64,000 bases of DNA from Chromatiales bacterium (GTDB taxonomy: Bacteria > Pseudomonadota > Gammaproteobacteria > Chromatiales > Chromatiaceae). The notes under the pieces are model-generated. The model saw only the letters and a list, made by a program, of their open reading frames with translations. It searched no databases and was not told the origin of the DNA. Numbering within the stretch: position 1 is the first letter of the stretch; every line of letters starts with the position of its first letter. Shown piece by piece: positions 28,671 to 38,041 of the stretch. The stretch covers positions 54,580-118,579 of the forward strand of contig JANQLO010000013.1 in NCBI GenBank assembly GCA_028280505.1, written 5' to 3'. A program made the position numbers and the translations under genes.

Positions 28671-29645
28671 ATGTTCGGATTCGGCAAAAAGGACAGGGCG
28701 GCCAAACCGCCGGGCGAAACACCAAAACAGGAAGGTTTGTTCGCACGCCTGAAGGCCGGCCTGGCACGTACCCGGGCCAATCTGACCGACGCCCTCGGCG
28801 ATTTGCTCAGCGGTAAACGGCAGATCGACGACGACCTGCTCGAAGAACTCGAGACCCTGCTGCTGACCGCCGATGTCGGCGTAGAGGCCACCCGACGCAT
28901 CATCGACGACCTCACCGCCCAAGTGCGGCGCAAGACCCTATCCGACCCGGTTGCCCTCGGTGACGCCTTACGCGAGCAACTGGCCGAAATCCTGCGCGGT
29001 ATCGAATCTCCGGCGAAACAACCGGCCGACGACCGACCGCTGGTGATTTTGATGGTCGGCATCAACGGTGCGGGGAAAACCACAACCATCGGCAAGCTGG
29101 CACGTCGTTTCAAAGACGAGGGCAGGCGCGTCATGCTGGCCGCAGGCGATACCTTTCGTGCCGCCGCAGTCGAACAACTGCAGACCTGGGGCGAGCGCAA
29201 CGACATCCCGGTGATCGCACAGACGACGGGCGCCGACGCCGCCTCGGTGATCTTCGATGCCCTCGAGGCCGCAAGCGCCCGTCACACCGATGTATTGATC
29301 GCCGATACCGCCGGCCGGCTGCATACCAAGAGCAATCTGATGGATGAGCTCGCCAAAATCAGCCGGGTGATGAAAAAAATCGACGCCGACGCACCGCACG
29401 AGGTACTGCTGGTCGTCGATGCCGGCACCGGCCAAAACGCCCTGAACCAGGCCATCGAGTTTCACAACACCGTCGGTCTCACCGGCGTCATTCTGACCAA
29501 GCTCGACGGCACCGCGAAGGGCGGCATTATTTTCGCGATCGCCGAGCGCCTCGGGGTCCCGATCCGCTACATCGGAGTCGGCGAAGGCATAGAGGATCTG
29601 AGACCCTTCGATGCGGATGAGTTCGTCAAGGCGCTGTTCGAATAG
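28671..29645 (+). CDS. ftsY: Signal recognition particle receptor FtsY
   Basis: A 324-residue SRP GTPase that docks ribosome-SRP complexes at the inner membrane. The ATG at 28671 starts MFGFGKKDRAAKPPG, a short A-domain without the long acidic stretch of E. coli FtsY. The N-domain (LSGKRQIDDDLLEELETLLLTADVGVEAT) and G-domain motifs GINGAGKTTTIGKLA, DTFRAAAVEQL, DTAGRLHT, TKLDGTAKGG and GVGEGIEDLRPF are complete. It begins the ftsY-ftsE-ftsX-rpoH block conserved in proteobacteria. Confidence 0.96.
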   Translation: MFGFGKKDRAAKPPGETPKQEGLFARLKAGLARTRANLTDALGDLLSGKRQIDDDLLEELETLLLTADVGVEATRRIIDDLTAQVRRKTLSDPVALGDALREQLAEILRGIESPAKQPADDRPLVILMVGINGAGKTTTIGKLARRFKDEGRRVMLAAGDTFRAAAVEQLQTWGERNDIPVIAQTTGADAASVIFDALEAASARHTDVLIADTAGRLHTKSNLMDELAKISRVMKKIDADAPHEVLLVVDAGTGQNALNQAIEFHNTVGLTGVILTKLDGTAKGGIIFAIAERLGVPIRYIGVGEGIEDLRPFDADEFVKALFE

Positions 29646-29722
29646 TGTTATAAAGCCAACGTGCGAGGACAAAAAATCACGTCTACACCATCCTCCAACC
29701 CGGCATCCCGCCCCCGGACACG

Positions 29723-30397
29723 ATGATTCGCTTCGATAACGTCGCCAAACGCTATCCGAACGGTCACGAGGGACTGGCCGGGGTCGATCTTTCGCTGCAC
29801 GAGGGCGAAATGGCCTTTCTCACCGGCCACTCCGGCGCCGGCAAAAGCACGTTGTTGAAACTCATCGGTCTGCTCGAACGCGCCACCCGCGGCCAGGTTT
29901 GGGTCAACGAACGCAACCTCAACAAGCTTAAAACACGTGACATTCCCTATCACCGGCGTGAGGTCGGCATGATCTTTCAAGATCATCGCCTGCTGCACGA
30001 CCGTACGGTGTTCGACAATATCGCGCTACCGCTGGTGGTCGCCGGCATGGGGCATGCCGAAACCAAGCGCCGGGTGCGGGCCGCCCTGGACAAGGTCGGC
30101 TTGCTGAAAAAGGAAAAGGTCTTTCCGATCACGCTGTCCGGGGGTGAACAGCAACGTGTCGGCATCGCCCGTGCCCTGGTCAGCAAACCGCCGGTACTGC
30201 TGGCCGACGAACCGACGGGCAATCTCGACCCCGAGCTGTCGCGCGAGATCATGGAGCTGTTCCTGCAATTCAATCAGGTCGGTGTGACCTTATTGATCGC
30301 AACCCATGATGTCGACCTGATCCAAAGCTTCGACAAACGCATCATCAATCTGCGCCACGGACGGGTTGCCGACGACTGCGCAGGCGACCCGGTATGA
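29723..30397 (+). CDS. ftsE: Cell division ATP-binding protein FtsE
   Basis: A 224-residue ABC ATPase. It works with FtsX at the septum to activate peptidoglycan hydrolases through EnvC-like proteins. [14 protein letters not shown], Walker [15 protein letters not shown] (residues 36-49), signature [15 protein letters not shown] (near 136-150) and Walker [15 protein letters not shown] are all typical. It lies 77 bases after ftsY and overlaps ftsX by four bases (ATGA). Confidence 0.96.
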   Translation: MIRFDNVAKRYPNGHEGLAGVDLSLHEGEMAFLTGHSGAGKSTLLKLIGLLERATRGQVWVNERNLNKLKTRDIPYHRREVGMIFQDHRLLHDRTVFDNIALPLVVAGMGHAETKRRVRAALDKVGLLKKEKVFPITLSGGEQQRVGIARALVSKPPVLLADEPTGNLDPELSREIMELFLQFNQVGVTLLIATHDVDLIQSFDKRIINLRHGRVADDCAGDPV

Positions 30398-31353
30398 TCC
30401 CGAATAAACGGTCGCCGAAATTCAAACGCAATCGCAACCCGATCACCTGGCTGTTGCGACATGCGCAGATGTCGCTATCGTCATTGGGTCGACTCAGCCG
30501 CAGCCCGATCAGTACCGCGATGACCGCGGCAGTGATCGGCATCGCGCTGGCGTTGCCGAGCGGCCTGCACCTGTTGGTCGACAACGTGCGCGACCTGAGC
30601 AACACCTGGGACGGCACCGCCAGCGTATCGCTGTTTCTGGCCGAAAGCGTTACCGACGAACAGGCCGAGGCGGTACGTCAACAGATCGCCCAACGATCGG
30701 ACGTTGCCGATACGCAGCTGATCGATCGTAGCCAGGCCCTGGCCGAGTTCCGCCGCCTATCGGGCTTCGGCGAGGCCCTCGACCTGCTCGATAGCAACCC
30801 GCTACCGGCTGTTGTGCTGATACGCCCGCAACCACAATTGGAGGGTGCCGATGCCTATGCACGCATGGCCGAGGAACTGCAGGCCTATCGTGAAATCGAA
30901 CTCGCCCAAGTCGATCTGCAATGGGTCGAAAGACTCGGCGCGATCACCCGAACCTTCGATCGCGCGGTGTTCATTCTCGCGGTTTTACTGGCCGGTGCCG
31001 TGCTACTGATCGTGGGCAACACCATTCGCCTGGAAATTCAAAATCGCCACGGCGAGATCGAAATCGTCAAATTGGTCGGTGGCACAGATGCCTTTATCCG
31101 CCGTCCGTTTTTGTATGAAGGTCTCTGGCATGGCGTACTCGGTGCGCTCATCGCACTCATCCTGGTGCTCACCGCGCTGTTCATGCTCGACGGACCGGTG
31201 CAACGTCTGGCCGGTCTTTATCAATCGGATTTCTCGCTGGCCGTCATCGATCCCTTCAGCCTGTTGGGGGTCGCATTTGGCGGACCGCTGCTCGGCCTCG
31301 CCGGCGCCTGGCTGGCGGTCGGACGGCATCTGGCGCAGATACAACCCGAATAG
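30394..31353 (+). CDS. ftsX: Cell division protein FtsX
   Basis: A 319-residue membrane partner of FtsE. A basic N-terminus is followed by a first helix (near residues 44-62), an extracytoplasmic domain of about 110 residues, and three C-terminal helices (near 190-210, 243-265 and 286-308). The FtsX/MacB-type permease fold and the conserved motif EIEIVKLVGGTDAFIRRPFLYEG (near 220-242) are seen. Coupled to ftsE. Followed by a 190-base region holding the rpoH control elements. Confidence 0.95.
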   Translation: MIPNKRSPKFKRNRNPITWLLRHAQMSLSSLGRLSRSPISTAMTAAVIGIALALPSGLHLLVDNVRDLSNTWDGTASVSLFLAESVTDEQAEAVRQQIAQRSDVADTQLIDRSQALAEFRRLSGFGEALDLLDSNPLPAVVLIRPQPQLEGADAYARMAEELQAYREIELAQVDLQWVERLGAITRTFDRAVFILAVLLAGAVLLIVGNTIRLEIQNRHGEIEIVKLVGGTDAFIRRPFLYEGLWHGVLGALIALILVLTALFMLDGPVQRLAGLYQSDFSLAVIDPFSLLGVAFGGPLLGLAGAWLAVGRHLAQIQPE

Positions 31354-31446
31354 CGCTGTCGAAGCACCTCCCCGGCAAGCCATAAAGCAGCCAACTACCC
31401 CTTTAAAAACAAAAACTTAAAAACATAAAGGAACTTTATGAGCGAT

Positions 31447-31473
31447 TTAGCACTCTCATCGCATGACTGCTAA
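31447..31473 (+). promoter_or_regulatory. CIRCE-type HrcA operator, copy 1
   Basis: TTAGCACTC, nine bases, then GACTGCTAA. The CIRCE consensus bound by the heat-shock repressor HrcA is TTAGCACTC-N9-GAGTGCTAA, so 17 of 18 arm positions match and the spacer is exact. Located upstream of the heat-shock sigma factor gene, the function fits. Confidence 0.85.
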
Positions 31474-31476
31474 AAT
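31447..31476 (+). promoter_or_regulatory. Candidate sigma-70 promoter of rpoH
   Basis: TTAGCA (31447-31452), an 18-base spacer and TAAAAT (31471-31476) resemble -35/-10 elements with four and five matches of six. Both lie within the first CIRCE-type repeat, and the second repeat would cover the transcription start. Prediction only; other promoters further up in the A-rich stretch 31400-31430 are possible. Confidence 0.4.
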
Positions 31477-31479
31477 GCG

Positions 31480-31506
31480 CTGGCACTCACCCGCGATGAG
31501 TGCTAA
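31480..31506 (+). promoter_or_regulatory. CIRCE-type HrcA operator, copy 2
   Basis: CTGGCACTC, nine bases, then GAGTGCTAA: 16 of 18 arm positions match the CIRCE consensus, with a perfect right arm. Its centre is 33 bases from that of copy 1, about three helical turns, so two HrcA dimers could bind the same face of the DNA. Confidence 0.8.
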
Positions 31507-31543
31507 ATTCTTTCCAGGAAACAAGGAATTGAGTAATAAATCG

Positions 31544-32395
31544 ATGACCAAAGCACTTGCCATTCCGATGACCTTGCCGACCGGCAATATGGACGCGTAC
31601 ATCAGCGCCGCGTTCCAACTGCCGATCCTCTCAGCCGAGGAAGAGCACGAACTCGCAGTGCGGCTGCGCGAACGCCAAGATCTGGCAGCGGCGCGCACCC
31701 TGGTCATGTCACATCTGCGTTTCGTCGTGCGCATCGCACGCGGCTACAGCGGCTATGGACTGCCGCAACATGACTTGGTCCAAGAGGGCACGGTCGGCTT
31801 GATGAAGGCGGTACGCCGCTTCGATCCCGACATGGGTGTTCGCCTCGTCTCGTTCGCCGTGCATTGGATCAAAGCCGAGATCCACGAGTACATCTTGCGT
31901 AACTGGCGTATCGTGAAGGTCGCGACCACCAAGGCGCAGCGCAAGCTGTTCTTCAATCTGCGCAGCGCCAAGAAACGCCTCGGCTGGTTCTCACGCCAAG
32001 AGATCGAGGAGGTCGCCGAAGACCTTGGCGTCAAACCCGAAACCGTGATCGAAATGGAATCACGCCTCTCGAACTACGACGTGGCATTCGATGGCAGCGA
32101 TACCGATGACGACGACGCGCCCGGCATCGCACCGGTCGCCTATCTGCCCGACCTGCGAAGCGAACCTTCGCGCATGCTCGAACAGGCCAACACCGCGGAA
32201 ACTCAACGCAACGCGCTCTACGCGGCCCTGGATGCGCTGGATGCACGCAGCCGTGACATTCTGCAGCGTCGCTGGTTGAACGAAAAGAAAGAGACCCTGC
32301 ACGACTTGGCTGCGGAATACGGCGTTTCGGCCGAGCGGATTCGACAAATCGAATCGGCAGCGATGAAGAAATTGCGAGGAAATCTCGTGGCCTGA
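31544..32395 (+). CDS. rpoH: RNA polymerase heat-shock sigma factor RpoH (sigma-32)
   Basis: A 283-residue sigma factor that directs transcription of chaperone and protease genes. Region 2 ([35 protein letters not shown]...[31 protein letters not shown]), the RpoH box QRKLFFNLR (near residue 128) and region 4.2 ([20 protein letters not shown]) are typical. The ATG at 31544 is used; a TTG at 31529 with AGGAA nine bases upstream is a real alternative and would add five residues. Two CIRCE-type operators precede the gene, suggesting transcriptional repression by HrcA. Confidence 0.95.
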   Translation: MTKALAIPMTLPTGNMDAYISAAFQLPILSAEEEHELAVRLRERQDLAAARTLVMSHLRFVVRIARGYSGYGLPQHDLVQEGTVGLMKAVRRFDPDMGVRLVSFAVHWIKAEIHEYILRNWRIVKVATTKAQRKLFFNLRSAKKRLGWFSRQEIEEVAEDLGVKPETVIEMESRLSNYDVAFDGSDTDDDDAPGIAPVAYLPDLRSEPSRMLEQANTAETQRNALYAALDALDARSRDILQRRWLNEKKETLHDLAAEYGVSAERIRQIESAAMKKLRGNLVA

Positions 32396-32417
32396 AACGA
32401 CCTGGGCACAAACCACA

Positions 32418-32446
32418 AACGTCCGCACCAGTGCGGGCGTTTTTTT
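32418..32446 (+). terminator. Rho-independent terminator after rpoH
   Basis: Stem AACG-CCGCAC with GTGCGG-CGTT around a very short loop and one G-T/bulge position, followed by seven T residues. It starts 22 bases after the rpoH stop. Confidence 0.85.
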
Positions 32447-32555
32447 ATGCGCGATGTCGGCCGTGAGCAAGTATCGTCGAAAAGAAACCCAACCAGGCCA
32501 AAACGCACAACGCGATGACGAGCCTGGCACCCGACCTATCTCATAGAACCGAACA

Positions 32556-32789
32556 TCAATCCTGTTTATCGGCAGACCGTTCTTGCGCGTTCTCTTGCGT
32601 ATCCTGCGCCGCCCCGTTTTTTTTAGCCTCGTTACCCGGGATCATGGGGTCGTCGTCATCCATCAGGATACGGTGTGCAGGGCCTTCGAGATCGTCATAC
32701 TGCCCGCTGCGCACGCTCCACAGAAAAAACCAGACCGCAAGGCCTGTGAGAACCACCGCAAGCGGGATCAGCAAATAAAGAATCTCCAA
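32556..32789 (-). CDS. ccoS: cbb3-type cytochrome oxidase assembly protein CcoS
   Basis: A 77-residue protein with one N-terminal membrane helix (EILYLLIPLAVVLTGLAVWFFLW), the RSGQYDDLEGPAHRIL motif diagnostic of CcoS, then a charged tail. CcoS is needed to insert cofactors (heme b, copper) into cbb3 oxidase subunit CcoN. The first codon is TTG at 32789, fixed by the family N-terminus; it begins 4 bases after the ccoI stop. No ccoNOQP genes are in the window. Convergent with rpoH. Confidence 0.92.
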   Translation of the reverse strand: MEILYLLIPLAVVLTGLAVWFFLWSVRSGQYDDLEGPAHRILMDDDDPMIPGNEAKKNGAAQDTQENAQERSADKQD

Positions 32790-32793
32790 GCTC

Positions 32794-35223
32794 TTACCCC
32801 GATTTCAAACGCAAGGCGTTGAACACCACGACCAGAGAACTCAACGACATACCGATCGCAGCCATCCACGGCGCCACCAGCCCGGCTGCCGCCAAAGGCA
32901 AAGCCGATGCATTATACAAAATGGCCCAGGTCATATTTTGCTTGATGATCTTACGAGTCTGGCGCGCCTTTGCCACACCATCCCCGAGCGCGCCCAGGCG
33001 CTCGGACAGCACCACCATATCGGCACTGGCATGCGCGAGTTGTGCACCCTGGCCCATCGCAACGGACACATCGGCGCCGGCCAGTACCGGTGCATCGTTG
33101 ACGCCGTCACCGACCATCGCGACACGGTGCCCTTCGGCCTGTAGCGCCCTCACCCGGGCCAACTTGTCGTCCGGACGCATACGGGAACGCGCGTCGTCTA
33201 TCCCCAACTCGCCCGCAACCCGTTCGACGGCACCGGCCGCATCGCCGCTGAGTATCTCGACCCGCAATCCGAGGTCACGCAGCTGACGAATCGCCACATC
33301 GGCATCGGCGCGCAACTCGTCGCGCAGTGAGAAACGCGCAAGCACACCGTCCTCGTCGCCGAGCAAGACTTCCGTGGCATCGCTGCCCCCCCCCTCAGGC
33401 ATCGCGACACCCGAGAGTTCGGTGACATAGGCGGAATTACCGATTCGGTAACGCCGGCCTTCGACCGTGCCCTGCATACCTTGCCCGGGCAACGCCGTGA
33501 GTTCGCTGACCTCGGGAGCACGCTCGACTTGGGCCGCCAGTGCCTTCGCCACCGGATGCTCGGAACCGCTTTCCAGGGCGGCCGCCAATGCCAAACAACG
33601 CTCACGGTCCGCACGGTCGGGCGCGAAAGGTTCGACCTCGGCCAATTGCAACAGACCGCGGGTCAGGGTGCCCGTCTTGTCGAACAAGACATGGCTGACC
33701 TTGGCTAAGGTCTCGAGCGCATGCCCGCGCGTCGTCAATAGACCCAGCCGGGTCAGCGCCCCCGAAGCCGCGGTGATCGCGGTCGGTGTCGCAAGCGACA
33801 ATGCGCAAGGACAAGTCACGACCAGCACCGAAAGCGTGATTGCAAAGGCATGCTCCGGCGCATGAAACGACCACCATACGGCAACCAAGGTAGCGATGGT
33901 CAGCTGAACACTCACAAACCAACCGGCGACCCGATCGGCCAGCTTCGCCATCCGAGGCTTCTCGGCCTGGGCGCGGTCGAGCAAGCGTACGATGGCCGAT
34001 ACCAGCGTATCGTCGCCGACCTTCTCGACCTGTAGCGTGAGGGGACTCTCGACGTTGACGCTACCACCGACCAACTCATCGCCTGTTCCGCGCGAGCGCG
34101 GCAGGCTCTCGCCGGTCAACAGGGATTCGTCGACCGAACTCTGCCCGTCGCATACTATGCCGTCCGCCGGCACCGTTTCGCCCGGGCGTACCAATACCCG
34201 ATCGCCAGGCATGAGTTCGGAGACTGCGACGACCGATTCACCGTCGTCGCTTAAGCGGGTAGCCGTTGCCGGCAGCAGCTTGACCAGTTCCTCCGCGGCC
34301 TCACCGGCCTTGTGGCGGGCGCCCATCTCCAGATAGCGGCTGGTCAGCAGGAAGAACGCAAACATGCAGACCGAGTCGAAATAGACCTCGGCGCCGTTGA
34401 ATATCGTCGACCAGACGCTCGCGGCGAAGGCCCCACCGATCGCCAGGGAGACGGGCACGTCCATGCCGAGCTGTCGACGTTTCAAATCGCGATAGGCGGT
34501 GGTGAAGAAGCTGGCGCCCGAATAAAACACCACCGGTATCGTCAGTACGAGGCTGACCCAGCGCATGAAAACCCGCAGATCTTCGTCCATGCCGCTGTAA
34601 TCGCCGGCGTACATCGCGATCGCCAGCATCATGACCTGCATCGCACCCAGACCGGCGACCGCGAGGCGGCGCAACGCAGCCGACTTTTCCTTTTTGTGCA
34701 CGGTCTCTTGACGCCCGGGATCGAACGGATGGGCGACATAGCCGATCTCGGTGACGGCCTTGAGAATGTCGGACAGATGAATCCGCGACTCGTCCCAGCG
34801 CACCCGTGCCCTGTGGGTGCTGTAGTTGACCGAGAAATCGAGCACACCCGGCAATGCGTTGACGTGGCGTTCGTTGAGCCAGACACAGGCCGCGCAGGTG
34901 ATACCTTCGAGAATCAGCGACGCGGTCTTGGTATCGGCTTCGTCGCTCTCGACAAAGGTCTGTTGCAGCGCCTGCTGATCGTAAAGCTCGAACCGCTGCA
35001 AAGCCTCGGGCACCAGATCTTCGGGCTTACGTGACGGCGTCTCACGATGGAGATAGAAAGAAGCCAGACCGCCGTCGATGATGGCCTGTGCCACCGCCTG
35101 ACAGCCATGGCAACACATCTCGCGGTCGCTGCCGTCGATTTCGACCCGATAATCGGCCTCTTTGGGTACCGGCAAACCGCAGTGATAACAATGTGTCGCC
35201 GGATCGACCCCGGTCATGCGCAT
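32794..35223 (-). CDS. ccoI: Copper-translocating P-type ATPase CcoI (cbb3 oxidase assembly)
   Basis: An 809-residue P1B-type ATPase. In order: a Cys-rich N-terminus (CYHCGLPVP near residue 13; [17 protein letters not shown] near 36), an HMA domain with GITCAACVW (near 104), helices, the actuator TGES (near 376), the ion-binding [11 protein letters not shown] in the sixth helix (near 477), the phosphorylation site DKTGTLT (near 519) and [10 protein letters not shown] (near 713). CcoI sends copper to the cbb3 oxidase or to the periplasm rather than giving copper tolerance. ccoS follows at once. A second ATG lies at 35217. Confidence 0.93.
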   Translation of the reverse strand: MRMTGVDPATHCYHCGLPVPKEADYRVEIDGSDREMCCHGCQAVAQAIIDGGLASFYLHRETPSRKPEDLVPEALQRFELYDQQALQQTFVESDEADTKTASLILEGITCAACVWLNERHVNALPGVLDFSVNYSTHRARVRWDESRIHLSDILKAVTEIGYVAHPFDPGRQETVHKKEKSAALRRLAVAGLGAMQVMMLAIAMYAGDYSGMDEDLRVFMRWVSLVLTIPVVFYSGASFFTTAYRDLKRRQLGMDVPVSLAIGGAFAASVWSTIFNGAEVYFDSVCMFAFFLLTSRYLEMGARHKAGEAAEELVKLLPATATRLSDDGESVVAVSELMPGDRVLVRPGETVPADGIVCDGQSSVDESLLTGESLPRSRGTGDELVGGSVNVESPLTLQVEKVGDDTLVSAIVRLLDRAQAEKPRMAKLADRVAGWFVSVQLTIATLVAVWWSFHAPEHAFAITLSVLVVTCPCALSLATPTAITAASGALTRLGLLTTRGHALETLAKVSHVLFDKTGTLTRGLLQLAEVEPFAPDRADRERCLALAAALESGSEHPVAKALAAQVERAPEVSELTALPGQGMQGTVEGRRYRIGNSAYVTELSGVAMPEGGGSDATEVLLGDEDGVLARFSLRDELRADADVAIRQLRDLGLRVEILSGDAAGAVERVAGELGIDDARSRMRPDDKLARVRALQAEGHRVAMVGDGVNDAPVLAGADVSVAMGQGAQLAHASADMVVLSERLGALGDGVAKARQTRKIIKQNMTWAILYNASALPLAAAGLVAPWMAAIGMSLSSLVVVFNALRLKSG

Positions 35224-35536
35224 CCCCCAAATCGCGCCGTCGAGGTAAAGGTCCGCACGTCACCGCCCCATCGTATCACCAACACCAGCTCCCATAGATC
35301 AAGCAAAAGCGTCGCCAAGCTTACCCGGTATTGACCCCTCGCCGCCTCAGGTATTATGAAGAAAAATGCATCGTGACTATTCGGAGTCCCTACAAGACAC
35401 CCGCCGAACCGGCCTGGTAGAGGCCGAAAGACTGCGAAAACCGTCGATTTCGACGACCGGCCGTGCAATCACTCTTGCCGGGCCCCTGTCACCCGACAGG
35501 GGCAGAAAACGACGGCGAGGAGATATCGGCGCCGAT
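35224..35536. other. 313-base region between ccoI and ctaB without a clear gene
   Basis: No coding frame here has family features. It contains a perfect 9-base-pair hairpin GCCCCTGTC/GACAGGGGC with an ACCC loop (35482-35503), a smaller hairpin CGGCC/GGCCG (35410-35426), and on the plus strand a weak promoter-like pair TTGACC (35331) and TATTAT (35352). The large hairpin lies 34 bases after the ctaB stop and may end that operon, though it lacks a T run. In Pseudomonas a sco gene occupies this place. Confidence 0.5.
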
Positions 35537-36445
35537 TCAATCGATCAACGACATGAGCAAAGGCACGTAATGGTCGATGAGCAAAAGGGCAAACAAGGCC
35601 ATCAGGTAGATGATGGAGAAACCGAAGGTACGCATGGGCATGCGCGCATCATCGTTCCGATACAAACGTACGGCGTAGTACAGGAAGCCGAGTCCCAACA
35701 CCATGGCGCCGCCAAGGTACAGACCGCCACTCATGCCATAACCATAAGGTAACAGGGTCACCACCAACAGCAGCACCGTGTACAGCAAGATCTGCAAACG
35801 CGTGAAATCGGTGCCGTGGGTCACCGGCAGCATCGGCATGTCGACCTTGCGGTACTCTTCGGCACGATGGATCGCCAGTGCCCAGAAATGCGGCGGCGTC
35901 CAAGTGAAAATGATCAAGAACAGCAGCAACGCGCCCGGATCGACGCTGCCGGTTACCGCGGTCCAGCCGAGCACCGGCGGCGCGGCACCCGCGGCACCAC
36001 CTATCACGATGTTTTGCGGTGTCGCACGCTTCAGATACATCGTATAGATCACGGCATAACCGATCAGCGACAAGAAAGTCAGCAGCGCGGTCAAAGCGTT
36101 GACCAGCAACACCAATATTCCCATGGCCACCACACCGATCACCAGCGCGAACACCAGGGCATCGCGTGAGCTGACCGCCCCCTGCGGCAAGGGTCGGCCA
36201 CGGGTACGCCCCATTACCGCATCGATCTTCTGATCGACCACATGATTGATCGCCGCCGCCGAACCGGCCGCCAGACCAATACCCAAGGTACCGAATATCA
36301 GGGCATCCAAAGGCACCATGCCGGGCGCCGCCAGCAACATACCGACCACGGCGGTAAAGACGATCAGCAGCACCACATTGGGTTTGCACAGTTCGAGATA
36401 GTCGCGCCAGCCCGCGTGGGCGGTCTTTAATGTTGTTGTCGCCAT
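35537..36445 (-). CDS. ctaB: Protoheme IX farnesyltransferase (heme O synthase)
   Basis: A 302-residue membrane prenyltransferase that adds a farnesyl group to heme B, making heme O for the terminal oxidase. Nine or so helices are visible. The first Asp-rich motif [21 protein letters not shown] lies near residues 69-89 and [25 protein letters not shown] near 140-165. The ATG at 36445 is used; it overlaps ctaA by 19 bases. Also called cyoE. It ends the heme A/oxidase assembly chain surf1-(SCO-like)-ctaA-ctaB. Confidence 0.95.
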   Translation of the reverse strand: MATTTLKTAHAGWRDYLELCKPNVVLLIVFTAVVGMLLAAPGMVPLDALIFGTLGIGLAAGSAAAINHVVDQKIDAVMGRTRGRPLPQGAVSSRDALVFALVIGVVAMGILVLLVNALTALLTFLSLIGYAVIYTMYLKRATPQNIVIGGAAGAAPPVLGWTAVTGSVDPGALLLFLIIFTWTPPHFWALAIHRAEEYRKVDMPMLPVTHGTDFTRLQILLYTVLLLVVTLLPYGYGMSGGLYLGGAMVLGLGFLYYAVRLYRNDDARMPMRTFGFSIIYLMALFALLLIDHYVPLLMSLID

Positions 36446-37410
36446 AATCTGAAATTCAGGTAAACGAGTGAAATCAATAGCAGCGCAGCCACGGCATTGT
36501 GCGCGGTCGCCACCCCCAAAGGCAGATGCATCAGCACATTGCCTATACCAAGACCAACCTGCACCAACAGCAGCCCACCGACCAATAATGCGGTTCCGGC
36601 CAGCCCCCCACCACCTCGTAGCAAGGCGAGCACCAACCAACCGAGATAGAGGAACGTCACCAACGCGCCTATACGGTGGGTGAAATGAATCGCGGTGCGT
36701 GCGGGATGCTCCAATACGCCGAACTCATAATTGACACCTATCCCCCGCCACATCACGAAAGCTTCATCGAAATCCATGTCGGCCGGCCAATAGCTTCCGT
36801 GACAGGTAGGAAAATCGAGACAGGCCAAGGCTGCATAATTCGAGCTGGTCCAGCCACCGAGGGCGATCTGTGCAACCAATACGATGACAGCAATAGCCGA
36901 GGCCGTGCGCCACTCGCCCGTGCCGGTGACGGGTTTTCTGGGCGCGCTACGCAGCGCCAGCAGGACCAGTAACGCGAAGGTCGCAAAACCACCCAGCAGA
37001 TGCCCCATGACCACCACCGGCTTGAGCAACAGTGTCACGGTCCACATACCGAGCGCGGCCTGGAAGACGACCAATGCGAGCAGAAAGGTCGGCAGCCATA
37101 CCGACTGCTCCGGGTCGCGTCGCCGACGCACCCAAGACCAGATGGTAATCGCGAGGATGAACAGCCCCAGGGTGCCGGCAAAATAACGGTGGACCATCTC
37201 CTTCCAGCCCTTTGCCGGCTCCAGCGGTCGCTGCTCCAGATAATGCTTCTCCGTCACCTGTTCCGGGCTGCTCGGCACGGTCAGCTTGCCGTAACACCCG
37301 GGCCAATCAGGACAGCCCAGACCGGCATCGGCGAGTCGCGTGTAAGCGCCGAGCACAATGACGATAAAGGTCAGAACGCAGGTGATGACGATGAAGCGAT
37401 GATAACTCAC
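36427..37410 (-). CDS. ctaA: Heme A synthase (COX15/CtaA family)
   Basis: A 327-residue membrane enzyme that oxidises the methyl group of heme O to give heme A. Eight hydrophobic helices. Conserved heme-ligand histidines lie in [12 protein letters not shown] (near residue 69), [16 protein letters not shown] (near 133), [18 protein letters not shown] (near 237) and [14 protein letters not shown] (near 300). A Cys pair in [13 protein letters not shown] (near 31) matches the class with periplasmic cysteines. Four bases separate it from the upstream gene; ctaB overlaps its end. Confidence 0.95.
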   Translation of the reverse strand: MSYHRFIVITCVLTFIVIVLGAYTRLADAGLGCPDWPGCYGKLTVPSSPEQVTEKHYLEQRPLEPAKGWKEMVHRYFAGTLGLFILAITIWSWVRRRRDPEQSVWLPTFLLALVVFQAALGMWTVTLLLKPVVVMGHLLGGFATFALLVLLALRSAPRKPVTGTGEWRTASAIAVIVLVAQIALGGWTSSNYAALACLDFPTCHGSYWPADMDFDEAFVMWRGIGVNYEFGVLEHPARTAIHFTHRIGALVTFLYLGWLVLALLRGGGGLAGTALLVGGLLLVQVGLGIGNVLMHLPLGVATAHNAVAALLLISLVYLNFRLWRQQH

Positions 37411-37414
37411 GACA

Positions 37415-38041
37415 TCATCCGATCTGCGAGATCTTCAGCAGCTTGCGCAAGTCGTCTCGCATGCCCCGTGTCGGCACCTGAAGGTCGTAATACATCATGA
37501 GATTGCCGAGCGGATCGACCAGGAAGTACTGCACACCCTCGGGCGCAAAACCGGTACCACGAAACTGGGTCAACAGACCGTTCCTCCCCTCGGCGAGGAC
37601 CACCCAATGCAAATCCTGGTGCTCTTTCGCCAGAAAACGCGTGAAAGGCTCGTCGGGGGCATCCAACAACACCAGCAAACGCTGAACTCTGGGGATGTCC
37701 TTACTCATCGCCAGACGGGTTTGGCGCGTGAGATACAGCTGTTGTTTACAGGTCTCGTCACAGGCCGACGTCGCGAACATCACATAGGTCCAGCGACCGC
37801 GCAGATCGCGTTCGGCAAACGCCGAACCGTCGGCCAGAGGCAGCCCGTCGATCTGTAGCGGACGCGCCGGCGTCACCAAGGTACCGGCATTGGTTGTGCC
37901 CTCGACACCTTCGATGCCAAGGTATTGCCACGCCACCCAGGCGGCGACCGGTGGGATCAGAAACAGCACGAAAATCAGCACCAGGCTGATACGGCTGCGC
38001 CTGACTTGCTTCGGATCAGGCGTTGACTCGTTTGTTTCCAT
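37415..38041 (-). CDS. Membrane-anchored SCO-like protein with CxxxC motif (oxidase assembly, probable)
   Basis: A 208-residue protein with one N-terminal helix (near residues 16-36) and a periplasmic domain. FATSACDETCKQQLYLTR (near 83-100) has a CxxxC motif followed by thioredoxin-like segments, similar to SCO copper chaperones. The downstream His expected of SCO proteins is not clear, so copper binding is uncertain. Homologues lie between surf1 and ctaA in Pseudomonas. The ATG at 38041 is preferred to a GTG at 38053; it overlaps surf1 by 26 bases. No other SCO gene is present in this cluster. Confidence 0.7.
   Translation of the reverse strand: METNESTPDPKQVRRSRISLVLIFVLFLIPPVAAWVAWQYLGIEGVEGTTNAGTLVTPARPLQIDGLPLADGSAFAERDLRGRWTYVMFATSACDETCKQQLYLTRQTRLAMSKDIPRVQRLLVLLDAPDEPFTRFLAKEHQDLHWVVLAEGRNGLLTQFRGTGFAPEGVQYFLVDPLGNLMMYYDLQVPTRGMRDDLRKLLKISQIG

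Noticed and set aside
34312..35034. Plus-strand open frame opposite ccoI
   Set aside because: Antisense to clear P-type ATPase motifs; no independent support.
35300..35309. FNR/ANR box upstream of ccoI
   Set aside because: Only one TTGAT half-site is present on the minus strand; the second half does not match.
35366..35752. Plus-strand open frame starting in the ccoI-ctaB gap
   Set aside because: More than half is antisense to ctaB, and the product is a low-complexity charged sequence. The gap itself is recorded as having no clear gene.
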